Of a stretch of DNA of 64,000 bases, positions 1 to 7,240 are shown in pieces; position 1 is the stretch's first letter, and each line of letters opens with the position of its first letter. This stretch comes from Aestuariibius violaceus (GTDB lineage Bacteria > Pseudomonadota > Alphaproteobacteria > Rhodobacterales > Rhodobacteraceae): positions 1,178,001-1,242,000 of the forward strand of contig NZ_JBFONT020000001.1 of assembly GCF_040779325.2 (NCBI RefSeq), read 5' to 3'. Below the pieces are notes generated by a model. It searched no databases. It saw nothing but the letters and a program-made list of their open reading frames with translations, and had not been told where the DNA came from. The translations under genes were made by a program, and so were the position numbers.

Positions 1-2520
1 GCGGGCGCGGAGGACTTGGGCGGGCCGTGCAGCGAGCGGGCGCCATGCGAAGGCGAGGCCCGCGAGTAGCGTGGCCGCGATGCCGCCGAGGATGATCGGC
101 AGGGCGGAGCCCCAGATGACGGCGTAGGACGTGTCCATGATGAAGGTCGTGACGGACCAGCCGCCGATGATACCCGCTAGCAGCGCCACGCAGCCCGCAG
201 CGAAGCCGAGGAGGGCGGCGCGCAGGGCGAAGCTGGTCAGGATGCGGCGCCGGGTGGCGCCGATGGTCTTGAGGATCGCGGCTTCGGTCGTCCGCGCCCG
301 CTCGCCCGCGGCGGCGGCGCCGATCAGGACGAGAAACCCGGTCAAGAGTGTGGCGGCGGCGCCGTAGGAGACAGCGGCGGCGATCCCGTCGAGCAGGTCG
401 GAGGCGCGGGCGATCCCGTCGCGCACGGCGATGCCGGTGATGTTGGGATAGGCGTTGGCGAGGTCCCGGAGGATCTGCGCCTCGGCCTCCTGTTCGGCAT
501 AGACGGTGGCGATGTGCGTGTGGGGCGCGCCTGCGAGGGCGGCAGGGTTCATCGAGAGGATGAAGCCGATCCCGGCGGTAGAGAAATCGACCTCGCGGAA
601 GCTGGCGATCGTGGCCGTGATGTCGCGGCCGAGGATGTTGATGGTGATCTCGTCGCCGATTTCGAGGTCGAGCTCCGCGCCTTCTTCTGCGGCGAACGAG
701 ATGAGGGGCGGGCCGGTATAGTCTTCGGGCCACCATTCGCCTTCGGTCAGAGTGGTGTTTTCGGGTTGGGCGGCGTTGTAGGTGACGCCGCGGTCGCCAT
801 CGAGGACCCAGTGATCGCCCGCGACCTGGCGGGCGGGCTGGCCGTTGATCTGCGAGATGATGCCGCGGAGCATCGGCGCGGTATCGACGCGGGAGACGGC
901 GGGGTCGGTCGCGAGGCGGTCGTTGAAGCCCTCGAGCTGGTCGGGCTGGATATCGACGAAGAAGAAAGACGGCGCGACCTCGGGCAGGTCGCGGGCGATG
1001 GCTTGGCGAAGATTGCCGTCGATCTGGCCGACCGAGGCGAGGACGGTGAGGCCGAGGCCGAGCGAGAGAACAACCGAGATCGCCTCGGACCTCGGCCCGC
1101 CGATGGCGCCGAGCGCGGCGCGAAGGGCCGGCCTGCCGCGCGCGGCGGTGGTGGAGCGGCGGGCCAGGGCGCGGACGGCGAGCGCGGCAAGCGCAAGGAT
1201 CACGAGAGAACCGGCGATGCCGGCGGCTGTGTAGAGCGTGAGGGTCAGCGCGTCGGTGAGGGTCGCCGCAGCGGCGATGAGGATGGCAAGGATCGCGAAG
1301 GTCGCCACGATGTATCCGGGGCGGGGGAGCCAGCCGCCTGCCTCCCCCCCGTCGCGGAAGAGGGTGGCGGCGCGGACATCCTCGGTTCGGGCGAGCGGCC
1401 AGAGGGTGAAGACGAGGGCGGCAAGGAGACCGTAGAGGGCGGCTTCGGCCAGGGGCGCCGGATGGATGGTGAATTCCGCCGGGACGGGCAGCCGGGCCTC
1501 GATCAGAGGCGCGAAAAGGAGGGGGAGGGCGCCGCCGAGGATCAGGCCGAGTGCGATGCCGACGATGGTCAGCGCGCCGACCTGCAGGAAGTAGGTCAGA
1601 AAGATCGTCGCGCGGGTGGCGCCGAGGGTCTTCAGGGTGGCGATCGTGCTGGTCTTGCCCGCAAGGTAGGCGCGGACGGCGGCGGAGACGCCGACGCCGC
1701 CGACGGCCAGCCCGGAAAGGCCGACGAGCACGAGGAAGGCGCCGAGGCGGTCGACGAATTGGGCGATGCCGGGGGCGCCGTTGCGGGCATCGGACCAGCG
1801 GGCGCCGCCCTGGGGGAACGTCTGTTCCACCTCCGTGCGGAGCGCGTCGAGATTGGCGCCGTCAGGCAGGTCGAGACGGTAGCGGCTTTCGAAGAGCGTG
1901 CCTTCGGCGAGCAGGCCGGAATTGGCTAGGTCTTCGAGGAGGACGATGGTCGTGGGGCCGAGGGCGAAACCGCCGGCATTGGCGTCGGGAATGTCGATCA
2001 TCGTGGCGGTCAGGACGAAATCCTGCGTGCCCAGGCGGAAGGTGTCACCGGGGGCGAGCGCCATGCGGTCGGATAGCTGACGCTCCATCACGGCGCCGGG
2101 GAGGGTGCCGTTACCGGAGAGCGCATCGGCCAGCGGGATGTCGGGGGTCAGGACGACCTCGCCGATCAGGGGGTAGAGGCCGTCGATGGCTTTGACTTGT
2201 GTTAGGCCGCGGTCGGCGCCGGTTCCTTCGCCGGTCGTGGCGAGCGAGCGGAAGTCGACGATTTCGGAGACCGCGAGGGCATTGGCGTCCATCCACGCGC
2301 GTTCGTCCTCGGTCGCGTAGCGGTAGGTGTAGCGGAGTTCGGCATCGCCTCCGAGGAGAGCTGCGCCTTCGCGTTCGAGGCCCGCCTGGATCGCGGCCCG
2401 GACGGAGCCGACGGCAGCGATGGCAGCGACGCCGAGGGCGAGACAAGCGAGGAAGATACGGAAGCCGCGCAGGCCGCCGCGGAGTTCCCGGCGGGCGAAG
2501 CGGACGGCGGTGCTCAGCAT
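1..2520 (-). CDS. ABC transporter permease, FtsX/YbbP-like, partial (runs off the left edge)
   Basis: The minus-strand frame is open from an ATG at 2520 to base 1, 840 codons without a stop, so the C-terminus is missing. The last readable residues (RPAQVLRAR) look like the usual end of this family, so little is probably lost. The protein begins with a positively charged stretch and one membrane segment, then a large periplasmic domain, then two clusters of hydrophobic segments separated by a second soluble domain. This is the duplicated FtsX/MacB-like layout of E. coli YbbP. It follows the ATPase gene 46 bases downstream on the same strand, and both sit next to tesA as ybbAP does in E. coli. 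It is likely an inner-membrane lipid or lipoprotein-related exporter; the substrate is unknown. A long ORF on the opposite strand is a composition shadow. Confidence 0.9.
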   Translation of the reverse strand, partial: MLSTAVRFARRELRGGLRGFRIFLACLALGVAAIAAVGSVRAAIQAGLEREGAALLGGDAELRYTYRYATEDERAWMDANALAVSEIVDFRSLATTGEGTGADRGLTQVKAIDGLYPLIGEVVLTPDIPLADALSGNGTLPGAVMERQLSDRMALAPGDTFRLGTQDFVLTATMIDIPDANAGGFALGPTTIVLLEDLANSGLLAEGTLFESRYRLDLPDGANLDALRTEVEQTFPQGGARWSDARNGAPGIAQFVDRLGAFLVLVGLSGLAVGGVGVSAAVRAYLAGKTSTIATLKTLGATRATIFLTYFLQVGALTIVGIALGLILGGALPLLFAPLIEARLPVPAEFTIHPAPLAEAALYGLLAALVFTLWPLARTEDVRAATLFRDGGEAGGWLPRPGYIVATFAILAILIAAAATLTDALTLTLYTAAGIAGSLVILALAALAVRALARRSTTAARGRPALRAALGAIGGPRSEAISVVLSLGLGLTVLASVGQIDGNLRQAIARDLPEVAPSFFFVDIQPDQLEGFNDRLATDPAVSRVDTAPMLRGIISQINGQPARQVAGDHWVLDGDRGVTYNAAQPENTTLTEGEWWPEDYTGPPLISFAAEEGAELDLEIGDEITINILGRDITATIASFREVDFSTAGIGFILSMNPAALAGAPHTHIATVYAEQEAEAQILRDLANAYPNITGIAVRDGIARASDLLDGIAAAVSYGAAATLLTGFLVLIGAAAAGERARTTEAAILKTIGATRRRILTSFALRAALLGFAAGCVALLAGIIGGWSVTTFIMDTSYAVIWGSALPIILGGIAATLLAGLAFAWRPLAARPAQVLRAR

Positions 2521-2566
2521 CCGCTCGGCGCTCGGGCATGTGCCCGCGCTTCTCGCTGAAGGTTCG

Positions 2567-3262
2567 TCATTCAGCGGCCTCGGCGTGGGCGGGCAGATCG
2601 AGGCGGCCGTCGCGTAGGCGGATCGTGCGGTCGCAGCGGGCGGCGAGGCTCATGGAGTGGGTGACCATGACGAGCGTCGCGCCATGGCGGTCGCGCAGGC
2701 CGAGGAGAAGGTCGATGATGGCCGAGCCGTTCGTTTCGTCGAGATTGCCGGTAGGTTCGTCGGCCAAAAGGATTTCGGGTCGGGGGGCGGAGGCGCGGGC
2801 CAGCGCGACACGCTGCTGTTCGCCGCCGGACATCTGCGTAGGGTAGTGGTCGGCGCGGTGGGAGAGGCCGACGGCTTTGAGTTCCGCCCCGGCGCGGTCG
2901 AAGGCGTCCTTTTCTCCCGCCAGTTCCAGGGGGGTTGCCACATTTTCAAGCGCCGTCATCGTGGGAATGAGGTGGAAGGACTGGAAGACGACGCCCATAT
3001 GATCCCTGCGAAACCGGGCGAGGGCGTCTTCGTTCATCTCCGTCAAGTCCTGGCCGAGGGCCGTGACCGACCCGGAGGTGGCGCGTTCGAGCCCGCCCAT
3101 GAGCATGAGGAGTGAGGATTTGCCCGACCCGCTTGGACCCACGAGCGCAAGCGTTTCGCCCCGCGTGACGTCGAGGCTGATGCCGTGGAGGATCTCGATC
3201 CGGCCGGCATTTCCATCGAGCGAGAGCGTCGCGTCCTTGAGAGCGAGGACGGTATCGGCCAT
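2567..3262 (-). CDS. ABC transporter ATP-binding protein (YbbA/LolD-like)
   Basis: A 231-residue ATPase of the MacB/LolD class. Walker A (GPSGSGKS) lies at residues 42-49, followed by the signature MSGGEQQRVALARA, Walker B ILLADEPTGNLDE and the switch histidine in VMVTHS. It should power the permease encoded just downstream. The ATG at 3262 was chosen because AGGAGG stands six bases upstream and the protein then begins at the usual family position (MADTVLALKD). A longer upstream frame runs antisense through tesA and is not credible. The start codon overlaps the divergent tesA start by two bases, so each gene's ribosome-binding region lies within the other's coding sequence. Confidence 0.95.
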   Translation of the reverse strand: MADTVLALKDATLSLDGNAGRIEILHGISLDVTRGETLALVGPSGSGKSSLLMLMGGLERATSGSVTALGQDLTEMNEDALARFRRDHMGVVFQSFHLIPTMTALENVATPLELAGEKDAFDRAGAELKAVGLSHRADHYPTQMSGGEQQRVALARASAPRPEILLADEPTGNLDETNGSAIIDLLLGLRDRHGATLVMVTHSMSLAARCDRTIRLRDGRLDLPAHAEAAE

Positions 3263-3947
3263 GAAGATCCTCCTGAGCGGCGTCACGAGGGGATATGGGG
3301 CGCTTCGCTGTGGGCGCAACCTTGGGACGGCTTTGCTGATTTCGGGGGTGATCGCCGGCGGGGCGCGGGCCGAGATCGTCGTCGCTGCGCTTGGCGATAG
3401 CCTCACCCAGGGTTATGGACTTCCACAGGACGATGGTTTCGTCCCGCAGATGGAGATGTGGCTGCGTGATCAAGGCTATGAGGTAGAGCTGATCAATGCG
3501 GGCGTTTCCGGCGACACGACGGCCGGGGGTCTGGCCCGAGTTGCCTGGACGCTCACACCGGAGGTCGATGCGATGATCGTGGCGCTTGGTGGGAATGATT
3601 TTCTGCGCGGAATCGATCCGGCGGTGAGCCGTGAGAACCTTGCAGGGATCCTTGAAGCGGCCCGGGCGGCGGATGTCGAAGTGCTGATGGTCGGTTTGGA
3701 AGCGTCATCAAACTACGGTCCTGACTACAAGGCCGCCTTCGATAGCATGTATCCTGAGCTTTCCGATGAATTTGGCGTATCACTTGTCCCGTCCTGGTTT
3801 GACGGCATCCTTGCAGCTTCGGATAGCGACGGCCCCTCTGCCTTCATGCAGCCAGACGGGATCCATCCGAACGCAGAGGGGGTGTCCGTTATCGTCGACG
3901 CACTCGGCCCCGCGGTCGTCGATCTGGTCGAGAGCGTGTCTGACTAA
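3261..3947 (+). CDS. tesA: Arylesterase/lysophospholipase, SGNH hydrolase (TesA-like)
   Basis: A 228-residue secreted SGNH/GDSL hydrolase expected to cleave thioesters, aryl esters and lysophospholipids in the periplasm. The N-terminus has a hydrophobic segment ending AGGARA, consistent with a signal peptide. Block I GDSLTQG carries the nucleophile Ser47; the GGND block follows, and PDGIHPN supplies the catalytic Asp and His. The ATG at 3261 is used because it gives the signal peptide; the in-frame extension upstream overlaps the divergent ATPase gene. Divergence from a ybbAP-like pair matches the E. coli arrangement and supports the name. Confidence 0.93.
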   Translation: MKILLSGVTRGYGALRCGRNLGTALLISGVIAGGARAEIVVAALGDSLTQGYGLPQDDGFVPQMEMWLRDQGYEVELINAGVSGDTTAGGLARVAWTLTPEVDAMIVALGGNDFLRGIDPAVSRENLAGILEAARAADVEVLMVGLEASSNYGPDYKAAFDSMYPELSDEFGVSLVPSWFDGILAASDSDGPSAFMQPDGIHPNAEGVSVIVDALGPAVVDLVESVSD

Positions 3948-3950
3948 CCG

Positions 3951-4574
3951 ATGCCGGGACGGTTCTTTCTGACGTCTGGACATGCTGAGATCTGCACCTT
4001 CCTGTGCCTTTCCGAACAAGGCGCTGCGGATCCGCCTAGGCTGAACATCGCCCCGGGGGAGGAGCTTTGTTGCCGTGTGGAAGATCGCCTCGAACGGATG
4101 CGTTGGGGGCTTATTCCGCAGGGCAGGACGAATGCGCGCGGTCGTCCCGTCATGGAGGTGATCGTCAACGCCCGGTCCGAGACGCTCTTTGCGAAATCGG
4201 CGTTTCAAGGGGTGAGGCGGTGTATCGTCCCTGTAAACGGTTGGTATGAGTGGACGGGCGAAACCCGCCGGAAGACTGCTTGGTCCATCAAGCCGAAGGA
4301 CGGAGGTTTGCTCGCTTTTGCTGCGATTTATGACGTCTGGCACGGTCCCGGAGGTGTCGAAGTTCCGCAGTTCGCGACCGTCACTTGTGAGCCGAATGCC
4401 GATGTGAAGGACATTCATCATCGGATGGGGGTGATCCTTGCTCCGGATGATTTCGACACTTGGCTCTTCGAAAAAGAGGAGGCGGTGCAAGAACTTATGC
4501 GTCCTTGGCCAGATGGTGCCCTATTGGTGGAGAAGGCTGTCGATTTGGGACCGGACGGTCCGCGGGCCTCTTAG
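3951..4574 (+). CDS. SRAP (YedK/HMCES-like) family protein lacking the catalytic Cys2
   Basis: The 207-residue protein has SRAP hallmarks: VNARSET (Asn73), GWYEW (Glu100) and HHRM (His157 region). Family members such as E. coli YedK and human HMCES begin MCGR; after Met removal, Cys2 forms the thiazolidine crosslink with abasic sites in single-stranded DNA. Here the start reads MPGR, with CCG in place of a Cys codon, so two or more base changes are needed rather than one miscall. The rest of the fold looks intact. It begins three bases after tesA and may be co-transcribed. The protein could have lost crosslinking yet still bind DNA, or it could be degenerating. Confidence 0.9.
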   Translation: MPGRFFLTSGHAEICTFLCLSEQGAADPPRLNIAPGEELCCRVEDRLERMRWGLIPQGRTNARGRPVMEVIVNARSETLFAKSAFQGVRRCIVPVNGWYEWTGETRRKTAWSIKPKDGGLLAFAAIYDVWHGPGGVEVPQFATVTCEPNADVKDIHHRMGVILAPDDFDTWLFEKEEAVQELMRPWPDGALLVEKAVDLGPDGPRAS

Positions 4575-4595
4575 GCATTCCGCGTCTTGCCAAGA

Positions 4596-5138
4596 CTAAT
4601 TTGAGAAGATCTTGCGCAGATGTGCGTGGCTGTAGATCGAAAGGTCGGGGTCTGTGGTCTCTTTTTGGAACTCGGGATCCTGCGGGACGCAACCGGTTGT
4701 GCAGATGAGACGTATCGTGCGGCCGGCCGTATCGTTGAACCAGAGGCGGCCGCCGGGGGTGGCGATGTAGCCGTTCAGGTCTTTGGCGAGATCGGACTCG
4801 ATATCGTCGGGGGATGGAAATTCCGAAATGTAATCAGGGTGATAGGTGGAGTGCGTGTGAAACGTCGCGGTCACGTCCAGCTTGTCCGGCCAGGGGGGGA
4901 GGGTGCAGGTGGCGTAGGTGCCGACGCGGATTTCGGAACTGGCTGGATTGCCGAAGACGTCACGGCCGATATAGCCGCATAATTCCCTGTTTTCCTTGAA
5001 GGAAATGGGTTGGATGCGATCCGCGAGCGCCTTCGCGAAGGCCGCTTCCCCCGCATCCTGAGATATGGCGGCGCTGGCCGAAAAGGCCAACGCCAGAAGG
5101 GCTTTAGTCAGCGGGCTGTATATTAACGGCAGATTCAC
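4596..5138 (-). CDS. Secreted DUF4329-like protein with a JAMM-type motif
   Basis: A 180-residue protein with a likely signal peptide (hydrophobic LLALAFSASAAIS, cleavage near residue 26). The core contains FHTHSTYHPDY followed by FPSPDD, which resembles the HxH-x(n)-SxxD pattern of JAB/MPN-type metalloproteins and DUF4329 domains. Two cysteine pairs (CGYIG/CTLPP and CTTGC) suggest disulphides in the periplasm. The assigned ATG at 5138 overlaps the 3' end of the cold-shock gene on the same strand by 35 bases. No later in-frame start preserves the signal peptide. The function is unknown; peptidase or deubiquitinase-like activity cannot be claimed from the motif alone. Confidence 0.75.
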   Translation of the reverse strand: MNLPLIYSPLTKALLALAFSASAAISQDAGEAAFAKALADRIQPISFKENRELCGYIGRDVFGNPASSEIRVGTYATCTLPPWPDKLDVTATFHTHSTYHPDYISEFPSPDDIESDLAKDLNGYIATPGGRLWFNDTAGRTIRLICTTGCVPQDPEFQKETTDPDLSIYSHAHLRKIFSN

Positions 5139-5313
5139 GTCCGTCCCGTCCGGCCTCGAGGTCGTAGGTAACCTTCTGGTTGTCGGCGAGACCCGTCAAC
5201 CCCGAGCGTTCCACGGCCGAGATATGGACAAAAACGTCCTTGCCGCCGCCATCGGGCGCGATGAAGCCGTAGCCTTTGGTGGTGTTGAACCACTTCACGG
5301 TGCCATTAGGCAT
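5104..5313 (-). CDS. Cold-shock protein, CspA family (copy 1)
   Basis: A 69-residue single-domain cold-shock protein with RNP1 GYGFIAPD and RNP2 VFVHIS, which binds single-stranded RNA/DNA as an RNA chaperone. The ATG at 5313 gives the standard MPNGTVKWFN start; the longer open frame upstream is leader. It is a close paralog of the copy at 6020-6226 and shares a promoter arrangement and a leader of about 120 bases with it. Confidence 0.95.
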   Translation of the reverse strand: MPNGTVKWFNTTKGYGFIAPDGGGKDVFVHISAVERSGLTGLADNQKVTYDLEAGRDGRESAVNIQPAD

Positions 5314-5463
5314 GTCGTTGTTTCCTTTACATCTTACCGCTCGCGGGAGTGCAGCGGGTTGGCTTTCGTCAGGGTCTTCGAGTGACTGAGCCGCGAAGGA
5401 AACAGTGGTCGATAGAGGTAACGTCGCAAGGCCGCATATGGCCCGGTTAACGCGATCTGGCAA
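5314..5463 (-). promoter_or_regulatory. Promoter and long leader of cold-shock copy 1
   Basis: On the minus strand a TTGCCA box (5458-5463) and a CATATG box (5435-5440) are separated by exactly 17 bases, followed by about 120 bases before the ATG. The same boxes, spacing and leader length precede copy 2. Blocks such as GTCAG and CGGTCGA-like stretches are conserved in the leaders, as expected for a cspA-type temperature-responsive 5' UTR (inference). Confidence 0.6.
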
Positions 5464-5481
5464 GAAAAAATGCCCGCTGCG

Positions 5482-5528
5482 GCATACTGTCGGCATCTGG
5501 TCAGCATCACGTCGGAGGGGACCGCGCG
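5482..5528 (+). repeat. 47-nt intergenic element with three GTCGGCA-like direct repeats (copy A)
   Basis: The element contains GTCGGCA, GTCAGCA and CGTCGGAGGG at 10-11 base spacing. It matches 39751-39797 at 38 of 47 positions without gaps. It lies 62 bases upstream of the BrnA-like gene, in the same orientation. Confidence 0.65.
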
Positions 5529-5532
5529 GTCC
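5519..5532. promoter_or_regulatory. 14-bp palindrome GGACCGCGCGGTCC upstream of the BrnA-like gene
   Basis: A perfect palindrome overlapping the end of the 47-nt element and 58 bases before the BrnA-like start. It could be an operator for autoregulation, as antitoxins of this family often bind their own promoter, or a leader hairpin. Sequence alone does not decide. Confidence 0.4.
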
Positions 5533-5590
5533 TCCGCCGATTCGTTAACCCTTTCTGGCGAGGGTTTGCCACGCCAAGGAGGACAGGCCC

Positions 5591-5977
5591 ATGACCCGCA
5601 TGACCAAGACCGAACGGATCGCCCGCCAGAAGCTCGTGAAGCTGATGGCGGAGGACACTCAGGACATGATCACCGATGGCGAGAGCCTGCGTAGCCAGGT
5701 GCCCGAGGCGTGGCACACGCTGGAGCGCGACATCGACGTGCGCGAGAAGAAGGTGAAGGTAACGCTGTGGTTAGATGAGAGCGTTGCCAAGTTCTTTCGC
5801 GCCACGGGCAATGGCTATCAGCCGCGGATCAATCGGATCCTCGCGACATGGGCGCAAATGCGGATCCTGGACTGGTTGAAAAGCGAAGAGATCATCCGCG
5901 AGCGCAACCGGGCGATCCTGCGCGCTGACGAGGAAGCCTGGGCGCGGGGGGACCGGCCGCCATCGCTGTTCGGGTAG
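5591..5977 (+). CDS. BrnA antitoxin-like DNA-binding protein (orphan)
   Basis: A 128-residue protein. Residues from about 56 to 95 (VTLWLDESVAKFF, GNGYQPRINRILATWAQMR) match the C-terminal ribbon-helix-helix signature of BrnA antitoxins, in which the GYQxRIN stretch forms the dimer. The N-terminal half is longer than in classical BrnA. An AGGAGG site eight bases upstream fixes the start. No BrnT toxin gene is adjacent on either side; the flanking genes are cold-shock genes, so this is a solitary family member, probably a chromosomal regulator. Confidence 0.75.
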   Translation: MTRMTKTERIARQKLVKLMAEDTQDMITDGESLRSQVPEAWHTLERDIDVREKKVKVTLWLDESVAKFFRATGNGYQPRINRILATWAQMRILDWLKSEEIIRERNRAILRADEEAWARGDRPPSLFG

Positions 5978-6019
5978 AGTGCGGAAGAGCCGCCAGGCCC
6001 CTCCGCAAGATCGTCAGGC

Positions 6020-6226
6020 TCAGGCGAGCTGAAGGTTGATGGCGCTTTCGCGACCGTCGCGGCCGGCTTCGACATCGTAGGTGACCTTCTGGTCGTCGGA
6101 GAGGCCGGTCAGGCCCGAGCGTTCCACGGCCGAGATATGGACGAAGACGTCCTTGCCGCCGCTTTCAGGCGCGATGAAGCCGAAGCCTTTGGTGGTGTTG
6201 AACCATTTCACTGTGCCATTGGCCAT
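6020..6226 (-). CDS. Cold-shock protein, CspA family (copy 2)
   Basis: A 68-residue cold-shock domain protein, MANGTVKWFN start at 6226, with RNP1 GFGFIAPE and RNP2 VFVHIS. It differs from copy 1 mainly by conservative changes near the C-terminus (SAINLQLA against SAVNIQPAD). It converges with the BrnA-like gene. The local order is csp, brnA-like, csp, which suggests a tandem duplication with the regulator gene caught between the copies. Confidence 0.95.
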   Translation of the reverse strand: MANGTVKWFNTTKGFGFIAPESGGKDVFVHISAVERSGLTGLSDDQKVTYDVEAGRDGRESAINLQLA

Positions 6227-6379
6227 GTGAGATTTCCTTGTCTGTTTGCCATCCGCGGAAGTGCGATGGCCCGGCGTCGTCAGCTCTGATCGAAGAACTT
6301 GGGCCGGTGAGGGAGCAAGGAACGGTCGAACGTATCGTGTCGCACTGGGGCATATGACAGCGTGTGCGCCGTCTGGCAA
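6227..6379 (-). promoter_or_regulatory. Promoter and long leader of cold-shock copy 2
   Basis: Minus-strand TTGCCA (6374-6379), a 17-base gap, then CATATG (6351-6356) and a leader of about 124 bases. The layout is the same as in copy 1, and the leaders can be aligned through GAAGTGC/GGAGTGC and CGTCAG blocks (plus-strand sense). Confidence 0.6.
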
Positions 6380-6433
6380 GGGGGATGCAGGATTGATGGC
6401 GGCGATGCGCCGTGAGGCGCTTCCCGAGTTTCC

Positions 6434-6529
6434 TTAAAATGCGGCCCAATCGGTGAAGCGATAGGTCGTGGGGCCGCGCGGGCCGGGGCGGGGTGCGGGG
6501 ACAGGTTTCGGATGAGGGCGTTTGGTCAT
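6434..6529 (-). CDS. Small proline-rich protein, 31 aa (hypothetical)
   Basis: A short frame encoding a Pro/Arg-rich basic N-terminal half followed by TTYRFTDWAAF. The ATG is preceded by GGAG at seven bases. It lies upstream of the cold-shock copy 2 promoter on the same strand. Rhodobacteraceae genomes carry many small basic proteins of this style, but I cannot name a family. The good ribosome-binding site and the change from basic to aromatic C-terminus are the only support. Confidence 0.45.
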   Translation of the reverse strand: MTKRPHPKPVPAPRPGPRGPTTYRFTDWAAF

Positions 6530-6607
6530 GGCTGGGCTCCGATCGCAGGTTACGGATCGAAGCTTGCGCCTGCCTTTCCGCGCGCGCCATCGGGCAGGGG
6601 TTTAGGG

Positions 6608-6632
6608 CCGTCCCTCTTGGGTTGAGGGACGG
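6608..6632. terminator. Stem-loop, 9-bp perfect stem
   Basis: CCGTCCCTC (6608-6616) pairs with GAGGGACGG (6624-6632) around a 7-base loop. It lies downstream of the DUF465 gene on the minus strand. A T-run follows only on the plus strand (TTTTT at 6641-6645), so it may be a structured end rather than a classical terminator for the minus-strand gene. Confidence 0.4.
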
Positions 6633-6682
6633 TGCCTCGGTTTTTGGTTTAGAGAGTGTTATCGCCTATCAGGCGGCCCTGC

Positions 6683-6916
6683 TCAGCCAAGTTTTGCAGC
6701 GATCTGATCCTTCAGGAACAGGCGCTGCCGGCGCAGCTGGGCCTCGTGTTCCTCAGAGCAGGGTTCGACATTCGTCTCGGCCCGGTGGATGGCGCGGTTC
6801 ACCTCGTGATAATCCTCGGTCAGCTTTCGGAAGTTGCCGTCTTTCATCTTGAGATCGTGGATACGGTCGGCCTTGTCAGGAAATTCATCGGCCAGCTCGT
6901 GGGGGGTGTGCGACAT
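6683..6916 (-). CDS. YdcH/DUF465 family small coiled-coil protein
   Basis: A 77-residue, mostly helical, charged protein (DLKMKDGNFRKLTEDYHEVNRAIHRAE and LRRQRLFLKDQI regions), the usual pattern and length of DUF465/YdcH proteins. The ATG at 6916 was chosen over an upstream start at 6955 because it begins the conserved MSHTPHELADEFP region and has an AGGA upstream. The cellular role of the family is not established. A second, shorter member is encoded at 60377-60544. Confidence 0.85.
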   Translation of the reverse strand: MSHTPHELADEFPDKADRIHDLKMKDGNFRKLTEDYHEVNRAIHRAETNVEPCSEEHEAQLRRQRLFLKDQIAAKLG

Positions 6917-7240
6917 GGGTGGTCCTATCTCTTCTATGCCGCGAAGATGGGGCACAAAACGCCGTGGATCATTGATCTGTGTCAGTTGCCCTGCCTGACC
7001 AGACGTCAGCGTTCCGGACGGGCAGAGAGCGCGTTCCTATCGATTCCGAAAGTGTCGAAGAGCATCTCTGCCTCTGTTTGGTACGGTTTCGGTATCTGGG
7101 TAAATCGGCAGGCCGATTTGATTGAGCCGTCCGCGCAATCGCCAGACCTTCCATCGGACCATTGGAGGTGGCCGCCTTCACCGAGGCGTGACTCTACAAA
7201 ATCTGGCCTAGTTGTATTCATCACTGTTAGGGAGATCCGT
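6917..7240. other. Gene-free leader region of the RND operon
   Basis: No credible gene is seen here. The region carries the start-side sequences of two divergent units (DUF465 to the left, RND operon to the right) and the 18-bp palindrome at 7102-7119. Confidence 0.6.
7102..7119. promoter_or_regulatory. 18-bp palindrome, candidate operator of the RND operon
   Basis: AAATCGGC (7102-7109) and GCCGATTT (7112-7119) form perfect 8-base arms around AG. It lies 121 bases before the adaptor start. Such sites are typical of TetR- or MarR-type repressors controlling efflux operons, but no regulator gene is adjacent. Confidence 0.55.

Noticed and set aside
514..1929. 471-residue open frame on the plus strand
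   Set aside because: It lies antisense to the FtsX-like permease, is almost wholly Gly/Ala/Arg/Glu, and has no recognisable domain; it is a GC-composition shadow.
5591..5977. Complete BrnTA toxin-antitoxin pair
   Set aside because: Only the BrnA-like part is present; no BrnT-like frame exists on either side.
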